This document shows, in pieces, positions 7,337-14,801 of a stretch of 24,496 nt of DNA. A program made the position numbers and the translations under genes. This DNA comes from DASYAE01 sp036501535. GTDB lineage: Bacteria; Actinomycetota; Actinomycetes; Streptomycetales; Catenulisporaceae. The DNA lies in NCBI GenBank assembly GCA_036501535.1, contig DASYAE010000168.1, forward strand, positions 1 through 24,496. Direction: 5' to 3'. Each line of letters opens with the position of its first letter. Positions within the stretch are counted from its first letter, which is position 1. The notes under the pieces were generated by a model, which made no database searches, had not been told where the DNA came from, and worked only from the letters and a program-made list of their open reading frames with translations.

Positions 7337-8371
7337 GTGAGCGACCGTCACCTTGACGCTGCCGGAGCGCCGCCGGTCCCGGAGCCGGACGGGCCGCGCG
7401 ACCCGGTCTCGCCGCGGGCCGCCGCGCAGGTCGAGTCCGCGGTGGAGCGGCTGTGCCTGCACCGGGACACCAGCGCGGCGCGGGCCCGGCAGCTGCGCTG
7501 GGTGGCCAAGGAGCTGCGGCTGGCCGTCGCGCACGAGGGCTTCCGGCCGGGCGGCCCGATCTCGTCCGGCGCCGAGCTGCTCGCCGCGCAGCCGGTGACC
7601 TCCTATCTGAGGCTGGCCCAGCAGGGCGAGCTGCGGCAGCGGCCGACCTCGCGCGGCGACGGCACGTCGAGCGCGGCGTCGATGCGGATCCGGGAGGACG
7701 TGCTGCGGCTGGTCTGCCAGGAGCTCGGCGTGCCGCTGACGCTCGGCGAGCGCGCGCCGATCCCGGAGCCGCGCGAGGTGGTGGACGGACCGACACGCTC
7801 GCAGCTGCGCGCCTATCTGACCGAGAAGGCCGAGTCGCCGCCGACCAGGGCCGGGCACATCAGGCTGCTGGCGATCATCGGCACGGTGCTGGACACCCGC
7901 GCGCGGGTCGGCGAGCTGTGCGCGCTGCGGCTCAGGGACCTGGAAGCCGAGGACCAGACCGCGGTGCTGCGCGTCGAGCGGCGGCCTCAGCACGGCGCGG
8001 GCGGCGATCCGGTGGTCGAGCACATCGTCCTGTCCCCCGGCACCGCGGCGGCCCTGCGGCACTGGCTGGTGACCCGCGAGCGGATCCTGACGCCGCTCTC
8101 GATCGGGGTGACCTCGCTCTGGGTGTCGGTGGCCGGGAACCACGCGGGCCTGCCCGCCGCCGACGGCCACGCGATCCGGCGGCCGGCCGGGATGCCGCTG
8201 CAGCCGCGGGGCCTTCAGCGGGCTTACACGCGGACCGTGGTGGAGCTGAACACCGAGCTGGCCGGCTCCCCCGGCTGGCGGCCGCTGCCCTACCGGCTCG
8301 AGCAGCTTCGCCGCGCGGTCGAGCCGCCGGGCGACCGGATACTGGACGCCGCAGGCGTGGAAGAAGGCTGA
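7337..8371 (+). CDS. Tyrosine-recombinase-like protein, catalytic residues degenerate
   Basis: This 344-aa protein resembles phage-type integrases in layout. An Arg/Leu-rich N-terminal half could be a core-binding domain, and RARVGELCALRLRDLE (188-203) matches the first catalytic-Arg box (R190) of the family. The remainder is eroded. The second box reads YRLEQLRRAV (319-328) where HxLR is expected, and the protein ends 16 residues later without the LGH box or nucleophilic Tyr. It therefore probably cannot cut DNA; it may be a relic or a DNA-binding derivative. The GTG start has no Shine-Dalgarno and is likely leaderless. It follows the MFS relic and ends 1 bp before the convergent DUF475 gene. 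Confidence 0.6.
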   Translation: MSDRHLDAAGAPPVPEPDGPRDPVSPRAAAQVESAVERLCLHRDTSAARARQLRWVAKELRLAVAHEGFRPGGPISSGAELLAAQPVTSYLRLAQQGELRQRPTSRGDGTSSAASMRIREDVLRLVCQELGVPLTLGERAPIPEPREVVDGPTRSQLRAYLTEKAESPPTRAGHIRLLAIIGTVLDTRARVGELCALRLRDLEAEDQTAVLRVERRPQHGAGGDPVVEHIVLSPGTAAALRHWLVTRERILTPLSIGVTSLWVSVAGNHAGLPAADGHAIRRPAGMPLQPRGLQRAYTRTVVELNTELAGSPGWRPLPYRLEQLRRAVEPPGDRILDAAGVEEG

Positions 8372-8372
8372 G

Positions 8373-9551
8373 TCAGGCCGCGGGCGACTTGCCCTCGCGC
8401 GCCGTGCGGTCGGTGCGACCCGCTTCGGGGTGCCCGGGGCCGCGGTGGATCTGCGCGTCCGGGTTCGAGGCCAGGGCGGCGCGCTCGGCGCGCTCCTGGC
8501 GGCGCTTCGACCAGACGGACGAGGCCACGGCGGACACGATCATCGCCGCGCCGACGCTCGCGGTGAGCACGTCCGGCACGTCGTGCCAGACCTCGACCAT
8601 GAGCATCAGGGCCAGCATGCCGATCGCGTAGTAGGCGCCGTGCTCGAGGTAGCGGTACTCCGCCAGGGTGCCGCGGCGCACCACGAAGACCGTCAGGGCT
8701 CGGATGTACGCGGCGCCGATGGCCAGGCCGATGGTGATCAGGGATATGTCGAGGGTGACCGAGAAGGCGCCCATCACCGAGTCGAACGAGAACGTCGCGT
8801 CCAGCAGCTCCAGATAGCAGAACAGGAAGAACGCCGCCCGGCCGACGACGGTGGCCCGCGGCCTGGCCTCGCCGTCCGCGTCGGCCTGCGCCGCGATCAG
8901 CTCGCCGGTCCCGCTGACCAGCAGGTAGGCGCCGAGGCCGCACATCGCGCCGATCACGACCTTGAGCGCGGAGTGGCCCGCCACGGTGCAGCCGGCGATC
9001 ACGGCGAAGGCCAGCACGAGCACCTCGCCGATCCGCGGCAGCCGGCCGAGGCGGCGCAGCGGCTGCTCGACCCAGCGGATCCAGACCGCCTCGCGCTCCT
9101 CGAAGACGAAGCCGAAGAAGATCATCAGCAGGAAGGCGCCGCCGAACGCGGCGATGGCCGGCTGCGAGGAGGCCAGCAGGTCGCGGTACCGCTCGGGGTC
9201 GGTGTAGGCGAGCCGGAGGGCGGAGAGCGGGTCGAGGTGGGCGCCGATGCTGACGATGGCCAGCGGGACCAGCAGCCGCATGCCGATGGCGGCGACCACG
9301 ATGCCGACGGTCAGGAACATCCGCTGCCAGAAGTGGCTGAGCCGGGCCAGCACGGTGGCGTTGACGATCGCGTTGTCGAAGGAGACGGCGATCTCCAGCA
9401 CGCCGAGCAGCGCGGCCAGGACCAGGCCCTGCACTCCGTCGATGAGGAACGCGGCGAGCAGGCAACAGGCCGCGACGACGTGCGCGACGCCGAACAGCCG
9501 CAGTCCGGCACCGGTTCTGGCGGCGGGTCGGGTCTGGGTCACTGTCACCAT
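8373..9551 (-). CDS. DUF475 / TerC-superfamily integral membrane protein
   Basis: This 392-aa polytopic membrane protein has about nine hydrophobic segments. It carries the two related acidic motifs of this family: EIAVSFDNAIVNATV (E53, D59) and ELLDATFSFDSVMGAFSV (E248, D251, D257), which suggest an internal duplication. TerC-superfamily proteins are linked to metal ion (Mn, Ca) handling and tellurite resistance; DUF475 itself has no settled function. A hydrophilic basic tail (last 45 residues) is probably cytoplasmic. The ATG at 9551 is chosen because conserved sequence starts soon after it; a GTG at 9605 lacks a binding site. No ter genes adjoin it. Confidence 0.87.
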   Translation of the reverse strand: MVTVTQTRPAARTGAGLRLFGVAHVVAACCLLAAFLIDGVQGLVLAALLGVLEIAVSFDNAIVNATVLARLSHFWQRMFLTVGIVVAAIGMRLLVPLAIVSIGAHLDPLSALRLAYTDPERYRDLLASSQPAIAAFGGAFLLMIFFGFVFEEREAVWIRWVEQPLRRLGRLPRIGEVLVLAFAVIAGCTVAGHSALKVVIGAMCGLGAYLLVSGTGELIAAQADADGEARPRATVVGRAAFFLFCYLELLDATFSFDSVMGAFSVTLDISLITIGLAIGAAYIRALTVFVVRRGTLAEYRYLEHGAYYAIGMLALMLMVEVWHDVPDVLTASVGAAMIVSAVASSVWSKRRQERAERAALASNPDAQIHRGPGHPEAGRTDRTAREGKSPAA

Positions 9552-9778
9552 GCGGTCGTCCGCCTTTCGGTTCGCGACATGCCTCGTCGCCAGGTCCGCC
9601 GCCACGGCGCGCCCGACCGCGCGGCTTGCGCCACCCCCAAACCCCTCCGCCGGTGCTGCAACAGAACGCAGCCGGGCGGCACCCGACCGGCTCTGCTCAC
9701 CTTCTTACACTTCCAACCTAGCGCCGCGCTGGGGTCTCGATCCAGAAGCCGCTGGATCACACCTAAGTATCGCGTAGT

Positions 9779-9822
9779 CACGGCGCGCGACTCGAAACCC
9801 CTCCTGACCACCGCGCGCCGTG
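9779..9822. repeat. Perfect 11-bp inverted repeat
   Basis: CACGGCGCGCG (9779-9789) and CGCGCGCCGTG (9812-9822) flank a 22-nt loop. It may be a structured leader element of the DUF475 mRNA or a terminator; no T-tract follows on either strand. Confidence 0.6.
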
Positions 9823-9880
9823 GGCCTGAGGTTTAACTACCCGGAAGGGTGTGGAAGTACCCGGTGCAGCGCCTCAAGGG

Positions 9881-9946
9881 CATGTCACACATGTCGCGTA
9901 AGGGGCACACCTACCCTTCCGCTGTGACCGATCTGACAAAGTGTCA
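9881..9946. promoter_or_regulatory. Two small TGTCA-type palindromes (candidate operators)
   Basis: CATGTCACACATG (9881-9893) and TGACAAAGTGTCA (9934-9946) are inverted repeats with 3-nt centres, and both contain TGTCA. Their closeness to each other within a gene-free stretch suggests binding of a dimeric regulator; which gene they serve is unclear. Confidence 0.35.
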
Positions 9947-9999
9947 TCCGTCACATCGTCGGCTACGCACACACTGCGGCACAGGGTGGCAACATTCTG

Positions 10000-10962
10000 T
10001 CACGCGTCACCCGCCTTCGCTGCAGCCTCCTTCACCGCTCTGTCCGCGCCCGGCGCCGGCTCGGACGCCACCGCGGCCAGCCCGCCGGGGCCGACCGGCC
10101 GAAGCCGCTGCGCCGAGGTCTGAGCCAGTCTCGGCGCAAGCCTCGCGACCTCGCGCGGTCCGCGCCGGCCGATCGCGGCCGCCGCCGCGCCCCTCGGCAG
10201 CCACTGCATGGCCCGCACCCACGGCTGCGCGTAGACGTGCGGCGAGCGGCGCACGATGCCCGCAGCCAGCCGTTCGACCGCCGGGCCGAGCGGCGCGGTC
10301 CGGTTCGCCGGCCACGGCAGCCGGGACCGCATCTCGGCCAGCACCGTGTCCTGGTCGGCGCCGCGCACCATGTCGGTGTCGGTCCACGTCAGGTAGGCCA
10401 CGCCCACGCCGACCCCGTCCGGCGCGACCTCGCCGCGCAGGCTGTGCGCGAAGGCCTCCACCGCGGACTTGCTCGTGCAGTAGGCCGCCATCAGCGGGCT
10501 CGGTGTCATCGCGGCGAGCGAGGCGATCTGCAGCAGGTAGCCGCGGGACTCGGTCAGCGCCGGAAGGAACGCGCGGGCGGTGGCGATCGAGCCGAGCAGG
10601 TTGACCTCGATCACCCGGTCGAAGGCCGCCGGGTCGGACTGGCTGAACGGGCCGCCGATCGCGATGCCCGCATTGGCCACCACGACGTCCACCCGGCCGA
10701 ACCGCTCGCGCACCTCGGCGGCGACTTCGCCCATCCGGTGGCGGTCGGTGACGTCCGCCTCCCAGACCTCGGCCCGGACGCCCGCCGCGCCGCGGGCGCG
10801 CGTCCGCTCGGCGGCGCCGGCCAGCTCGCCCGGCTCGAGCCCGACCAGCGCGACGTCCGCGCCGCGCTCGGCGAGGCTCGCCGCCAGCGCCGCGCCGATC
10901 CCGCGGGCCGCGCCGGTCACCACGGCGGTCCGCCCCTTCAACGGAGCCTGATTCCCGCTCAT
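10000..10962 (-). CDS. Short-chain dehydrogenase/reductase (classical, SadH-like)
   Basis: This 320-aa protein has a complete classical SDR active site: TGAARGIG (16-23) for NAD(P), NAG (97-99), Ser148, and YCTSK with Tyr161 and Lys165. A C-terminal extension of about 70 residues (VYAQPWVRAMQWLPRGAAAA and beyond) resembles SadH-type actinobacterial SDRs with a membrane-associating tail. AAGGAG lies 7 nt before the ATG, which also overlaps the hydrolase stop (ATGA, 10962-10959). It is the last gene of the BVMO-hydrolase-SDR unit. A reasonable role is oxidation of a secondary alcohol to the ketone used by the BVMO, or the reverse; the substrate is unknown. Confidence 0.92.
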   Translation of the reverse strand: MSGNQAPLKGRTAVVTGAARGIGAALAASLAERGADVALVGLEPGELAGAAERTRARGAAGVRAEVWEADVTDRHRMGEVAAEVRERFGRVDVVVANAGIAIGGPFSQSDPAAFDRVIEVNLLGSIATARAFLPALTESRGYLLQIASLAAMTPSPLMAAYCTSKSAVEAFAHSLRGEVAPDGVGVGVAYLTWTDTDMVRGADQDTVLAEMRSRLPWPANRTAPLGPAVERLAAGIVRRSPHVYAQPWVRAMQWLPRGAAAAAIGRRGPREVARLAPRLAQTSAQRLRPVGPGGLAAVASEPAPGADRAVKEAAAKAGDA

Positions 10963-11978
10963 CGCCCGGCTCCTTGTGCTGGCTGCTGCGTTGTTGGCTG
11001 GTGCGTTGTTGGCTGCTGCGCTTGGTCGGGCCCGCCGGCCGCGGCGACGCGCTCGCGGATCAGCCCGGCGACCGTGTCCGGGGCTTCCATCGGCGTCATG
11101 TGCCCGAGCCCCGGCAGCAGCGTAAGGCCGGTGCACTGCGGCAGCGCGGCGACGATCTCGTGCGCGTGCGGCGCCGGGGTGAGCCGGTCCTTGGTGCCGA
11201 AGACGACCGAGGTCGGAACGTCGAGCCGCGACACCGCGGCGGACAGGTCCAGCCCGCTGAGCACATGGCCCCAGCCGGACCGCGCCCCGGGACGGCAGGC
11301 GTGGATGATCTGGGCGTTGACCTGCGCGAGGTGCTTCGACGCCTTCGGGCCGAGTGCGGTGTATTTGAGCTGCGCCCGGGTGACCGGAGTGATCGGGCCG
11401 AGCGGCAGCGTCGAGTGCAGCATGAAGCGGTGCGCCGCCCGGCTGTACCGCGGCAGCCGCCCGGACAGCGGGAAGATCCGGGAGGTCACGGGCAGGTCGT
11501 GGAACCCGGTCGAGCACAGGACCGCGCCGCAGGTCCGGGAGAGCACTGATTCGCTCTCCGCGGCGGCCATGACGGCCATGCCGCCCATGCTGTGCCCCAC
11601 CAGCACGGCCTTCTGCCCGGCCGGCAGTGTCGCGTCGAGCACTGCGACGAGGTCGTCGACCAGCGCCTGCACGCTGTAGGAGCCGCGGCCCGGGACCTCG
11701 CTGCCGCCGTGGCCGCGCTGGTCGTAGGCGACCACGCGCAGCCGGTCGCCCGGCGCCGCGTCCGTGGCCAGTTCCCTGATCACCGCCGCCCAAAACGGTA
11801 TCGAGCAGGTCCAGCCGTGGACGAGCACGACCGTCGGCGCACTGTCCGGGCCGTGTATCTCGACGTTGAGACTCGTGCCGTCGGCGGAGCGCACGCGTCG
11901 GCGGGCGGCCGGCTCCGGCGGGTCGAACGGGTCGGTGCCTGCGGGCCGGGCCGCGGCGGGACTTCCGTGTTCGCTCAC
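10959..11978 (-). CDS. Alpha/beta-fold hydrolase (esterase-like)
   Basis: This 339-aa enzyme has the full triad pattern of the alpha/beta hydrolases: HGW oxyanion motif (54-56), nucleophile elbow GHSMGG with Ser130, Asp264 in VFGTKDRLTP, and His293 in LPGLGHMTPMEAP. No signal peptide is present, so it is probably cytoplasmic. The GTG start at 11978 has GGAG upstream and overlaps the monooxygenase stop by 4 bp (GTGA). The C-terminus carries a low-complexity tail, QQPTTHQPTTQQPAQ, from a 15-bp tandem DNA repeat. In this operon it would hydrolyse the ester made by the BVMO, as ChnC-like and LipR-like proteins are proposed to do; that role is inference. Confidence 0.9.
   Translation of the reverse strand: MSEHGSPAAARPAGTDPFDPPEPAARRRVRSADGTSLNVEIHGPDSAPTVVLVHGWTCSIPFWAAVIRELATDAAPGDRLRVVAYDQRGHGGSEVPGRGSYSVQALVDDLVAVLDATLPAGQKAVLVGHSMGGMAVMAAAESESVLSRTCGAVLCSTGFHDLPVTSRIFPLSGRLPRYSRAAHRFMLHSTLPLGPITPVTRAQLKYTALGPKASKHLAQVNAQIIHACRPGARSGWGHVLSGLDLSAAVSRLDVPTSVVFGTKDRLTPAPHAHEIVAALPQCTGLTLLPGLGHMTPMEAPDTVAGLIRERVAAAGGPDQAQQPTTHQPTTQQPAQGAGR
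10981..11025. repeat. 15-bp tandem repeat, about 2.6 copies, in the hydrolase C-terminus
   Basis: Units start at 10981, 10996 and 11011 (GGCTGCTGCGTTGTT, GGCTGGTGCGTTGTT, then a diverged third). They encode the Gln-Pro-Thr tail of the hydrolase, which is likely disordered and could vary in length without loss of frame. Confidence 0.8.
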
Positions 11979-13846
11979 TGGTTCGCTCCGTTCTGCCCGC
12001 TTCGCACCAGGCGGTATTCGGCCTCGTCGACCCGCCGGGTGGCGCGGCGGAACCGCAGCGTCGAGGCGGGCCAGAGGGTGGGGTTGCGGCCGGCCGCGTT
12101 GAGGTACCAGCTCACGCAGCCGCCGGTGTTCCAGACGGTCGGGCCCATGCGCCGCTCGACGTCGGCGCACCAGCGCTCCTGCGCCTCGGGCCGCGCGTCG
12201 AGGGCGGCGCCGCCGGACGCGCCGAGCGCCCTGACGTAGTCGACGATGTACGAGACCTGTGACTCGATGACGTGCACCATCGAGTTGTGCCCGAGCCCGG
12301 TGTTGGGCCCGATCACCAGGCAGAGGTTGGGGAATCCGGACACCGTAGTGCCGCGCAGGGCCCGCATGTCGCCGCCCCAGGCCTGTGCGAGGGTACGGCC
12401 GCCGATCCCATATACGTGCTGCGCGATCGGCATGTCGACGGTGTGGAAGCCGGTGGCGAAGACGATCGCGTCCACCTCGTGCGCGGTGCCGTCCTGGGCG
12501 ATCAGGGTGCTGCCGTCCACCTTGGCCAGGCCGGAGGCGACCACCTCGGCGTTCGGGGCGGCCAGCGCCGGATAGTAGGTGTTGGACAGCAGGATCCGCT
12601 TGCAGCCCATGACGTAGTCGGGGGTCAGCCTGGCCTGCAGGCCGGGTTCGCGGATCGCGCGGTGCAGGTTGTGCGCGGCCATCCGCTGCGCCGCCTTCAG
12701 CAGCGCCGGCCGCTTCACGAACGCGCCGACGGTCGCCTCGCGCGAGGCGTAGATACCGAGCCGGGCCAGCTTCTGCGTCGGCGGCACGTGCCGGTACAGC
12801 CATTTCTCGGCCTCGGTGATCCGCCGGTCCCGGCGCGGGATCACCCAGGCCGGCGTGCGCTGGAACAGCACCAGCCGGGCGGCGTCTGGCTGGAGCTCGG
12901 GCACGAGCTGGATCGCCGAGGCGCCGGTGCCGACCACCGCGACGCGCAGCCCGGCCAGGTCGCGCCCGTGGTCCCAGCGGGCCGAGTGGAAGACCGGGCC
13001 GGGGAAGGCGTCCAGGCCGGGGACGTCCGGATAGGAGGGCTCTGCGAGCGGTCCGGCGGCGGAGATCACCACGTCCGCGGTCAGCGCGCCGCGCGAGGTC
13101 TCCAGCCGCCAGCGGTTCTCGTCCTCCAGCCAGCGCGCCTCCTGGACGCTCGTGCCGAGGTATATGTGCGGGCGCATGCCGTGGCGGTCCGCCACGTCGT
13201 CGAGGTAGGCGCGGATCTCGGGCTGCCCGGAGAAGCTGCGCGACCAGCGCGGGTTCGGCGCGAAGGAGAAGGAGTAGAGGTGCGAGGGCACGTCGCAGGC
13301 GCAGCCCGGATATGTGTTGTCGCGCCAGGTGCCGCCGACCGAGTCGGCCCGCTCCAGGATCGCGAGGTCGCGGATGCCGGCCTCGCGCAGCTTGATCCCG
13401 GCGCCGAGCCCGCCGAAGCCGGCGCCGATCACCGCGACGCGCACGTGCCGGGGCAGGCCTCCCGCCCCGACTGCGCCGGCGCCGGGCAGTGGTTCCGAGG
13501 ACGGCGTCGTGGTGGACAGCGTCTTCCCGGACTGCGCTTTCCGGGATTTGGCCGCGGTGGGGAACGGCGGGGTGGAGATCCCGCTGACCCGGTAGCGGCC
13601 CCACGGGTCCGGCTCGCCGACGTCGCAGGGAGCTGAGCCGTGCGGCGTGGTCAGGCTGCCCTCGGCGCGCCCGGCGGGCAGCGCGGCGGCGACCGCCTCG
13701 TGCGCGGCGATGCGGCCGTACCAGTGATAGCGCCCGTCGATCGGCTGGAAGTAGCCGCGCAGCTCGACGGCGACCTCGAACCGGCGGCCGGCCGCCTCGA
13801 GTGTCGCAGGGCCCGAATAGCTGTCCTCGTCGTCGAAAACCGTCAT
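11975..13846 (-). CDS. DUF4873-Baeyer-Villiger flavin monooxygenase fusion (MymA-like)
   Basis: This 623-aa protein has two parts. Residues 1-97 match DUF4873 (YSGPATLEAAGRRFEVAVEL, GYFQPIDGRYHWYGRIAA, PWGRYRVSGISTPPFP). After a linker (98-134) comes a flavin monooxygenase with FAD motif GAGFGG (141-146), GGTW (171-174), the BVMO fingerprint FPGPVFHSARWD (281-292, FxGxxxHxxxW), a second nucleotide motif GTGAS (306-310), and an ATGF segment. Such enzymes insert oxygen next to a ketone using NADPH and O2, giving an ester. It heads a tightly overlapping hydrolase-SDR unit like mymA-lipR-sadH. The role of DUF4873 is unknown. The start at 13846 follows GAGGA. Confidence 0.92.
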   Translation of the reverse strand: MTVFDDEDSYSGPATLEAAGRRFEVAVELRGYFQPIDGRYHWYGRIAAHEAVAAALPAGRAEGSLTTPHGSAPCDVGEPDPWGRYRVSGISTPPFPTAAKSRKAQSGKTLSTTTPSSEPLPGAGAVGAGGLPRHVRVAVIGAGFGGLGAGIKLREAGIRDLAILERADSVGGTWRDNTYPGCACDVPSHLYSFSFAPNPRWSRSFSGQPEIRAYLDDVADRHGMRPHIYLGTSVQEARWLEDENRWRLETSRGALTADVVISAAGPLAEPSYPDVPGLDAFPGPVFHSARWDHGRDLAGLRVAVVGTGASAIQLVPELQPDAARLVLFQRTPAWVIPRRDRRITEAEKWLYRHVPPTQKLARLGIYASREATVGAFVKRPALLKAAQRMAAHNLHRAIREPGLQARLTPDYVMGCKRILLSNTYYPALAAPNAEVVASGLAKVDGSTLIAQDGTAHEVDAIVFATGFHTVDMPIAQHVYGIGGRTLAQAWGGDMRALRGTTVSGFPNLCLVIGPNTGLGHNSMVHVIESQVSYIVDYVRALGASGGAALDARPEAQERWCADVERRMGPTVWNTGGCVSWYLNAAGRNPTLWPASTLRFRRATRRVDEAEYRLVRSGQNGANQ

Positions 13847-13910
13847 CGGGGGCGTCCTCTCCCCGCGCCGCGGAGCCGCCGGCGCGGACTTAAGGGGTGG
13901 GGCGGGTGTC
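13847..13910 (-). promoter_or_regulatory. Spacer between TetR and BVMO genes with hairpin
   Basis: CGCGCCG (13864-13870) and CGGCGCG (13880-13886) form a 7-bp stem just upstream of the BVMO ribosome binding site (complement of about 13855-13860). It could weaken read-through or translation from the TetR gene. A separate BVMO promoter is possible but not evident. Confidence 0.4.
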
Positions 13911-14750
13911 TCATTGGCCGGAGGCGCGCGGGCCTTTCCGGCGCAGCGGCGTGACCGGCGCGATCCCGGCCGGCCCGGCGGCGTCGCCGCAGGCTTCGAC
14001 GGCCGGATCGGGCCCGGCGGCGGGGGCCGCGGGGACGGGCAGCGGCCGGTCCGGGTCGACGGGGATGCCCGCCTCGTGCAGCACGCCGTAGAGGGCCGAC
14101 CAGACCAGCCGGGTCACGTATTCGACCACGTGCACACGGCTCATCGAGCGGCGCCGCAGCCACCACTCCCCCGTGCTGCGCACCAGGCCGGTGATGCCGT
14201 GCGCCCACGGCTCCGCGGCGCCCGAGTCGAGGTTGAACGCCCGCAGGTAGTCGCCGATCACCGCGGTCAGCGTGGTGGCGATGAACTCCGCGTTGCGCTC
14301 GAACGGGTCGGGGTCCGGCGACTGCGCGCCGGCCGAGTGCTGCGCCAGCAGCCAGTAGAGGTTCGGGTTCTCGTCGATGACCTCGAAGTAGGCGCCGATC
14401 GCGGTGCGGATCCACAGCCGCGAGGGCTCCCCGGCCCGCTCGATGGCCGGCAGCAGCCGGGCGAACAGCTCGCCGGTGCCGTGCTCGGCCAGCGCCGCGA
14501 CCAGCGCCGCCTTGTCGCTGAAGTAGCGGTAGAGCACCGGCTTGGTCACCCCGGCCTCGGCCGCGACCGCGTCCATGGTCAGATCAGTGCCCTGAGCGGC
14601 CAGCACGCGCAGCGCGGCGGCGACGAACTCGGCCCGGCGGGCGACGCGGTGCGCGCTCCACCGGTCCCGGCGCGCGTCGGCCGGCTCGGCCGGCGCCGTG
14701 CCGCCCGGTTCCCCGGCCTGAGCCTTGACAGATCTGCTCACGCTGCGCAC
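13911..14750 (-). CDS. TetR/AcrR-family transcriptional regulator
   Basis: This 279-aa protein carries the TetR helix-turn-helix at about residues 39-88 (FVAAALRVLAAQGTDLTMDA, VAAEAGVTKPVLYRYFSDKA). The ligand domain follows, with YLRAFNLDSGAAEPWAHGIT and WWLRRRSMSRVHVVEYVTRL. It is longer than typical (about 200 aa) because of a 30-residue N-terminal extension and a Pro/Ala-rich tail of about 45. The GTG at 14750 has no Shine-Dalgarno, so the true start may be the next GTG (14741) or further in. It lies directly upstream of the BVMO operon and is divergent from the diiron oxygenase; a perfect 17-bp palindrome 8 bp from its start is the likely binding site. Confidence 0.9.
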   Translation of the reverse strand: MRSVSRSVKAQAGEPGGTAPAEPADARRDRWSAHRVARRAEFVAAALRVLAAQGTDLTMDAVAAEAGVTKPVLYRYFSDKAALVAALAEHGTGELFARLLPAIERAGEPSRLWIRTAIGAYFEVIDENPNLYWLLAQHSAGAQSPDPDPFERNAEFIATTLTAVIGDYLRAFNLDSGAAEPWAHGITGLVRSTGEWWLRRRSMSRVHVVEYVTRLVWSALYGVLHEAGIPVDPDRPLPVPAAPAAGPDPAVEACGDAAGPAGIAPVTPLRRKGPRASGQ

Positions 14751-14757
14751 GCTACCA

Positions 14758-14774
14758 GAAGTAACTGTTACTTC
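14758..14774. promoter_or_regulatory. Perfect 17-bp palindrome, predicted TetR operator
   Basis: GAAGTAAC, a central T, and GTTACTTC form a perfect inverted repeat in the 51-bp spacer between the TetR gene and the diiron oxygenase. AGTAAC-n-GTTACT sites are typical of TetR-family repressors. Its position would let one dimer block both divergent promoters. Confidence 0.8.
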
Positions 14775-14801
14775 AAGTCATAGTTTTCCAGGGAGGCCGC
14801 C

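Larger units (their letters stand above)
9552..9999. other. 448-bp gene-free, hairpin-rich region upstream of the DUF475 gene
   Basis: No frame here looks like a real gene. It holds GATCCAG/CTGGATC arms (9739-9758, 6-nt loop), a perfect 11-bp inverted repeat (9779-9789 with 9812-9822), CGGAAGGGT (9842-9850) matched by ACCCTTCCG (9913-9921), and two small palindromes, CATGTCACACATG (9881-9893) and TGACAAAGTGTCA (9934-9946). GTCA/TGTCAC words recur up to 10003. It probably contains the DUF475 promoter, possibly with a long leader, and the end of transcription of the SDR operon. Confidence 0.5.

Noticed and set aside
9552..9850. yybP-ykoY (Mn) riboswitch upstream of the DUF475 gene
   Set aside because: Suspected from gene family only; the conserved core was not visible by eye. 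Left as a test rather than a feature.
14725..14730. Perfect TTGACA within the TetR coding region as a -35 for the diiron oxygenase
   Set aside because: No -10-like hexamer lies 16-19 bp downstream, so it is not supported as a promoter.
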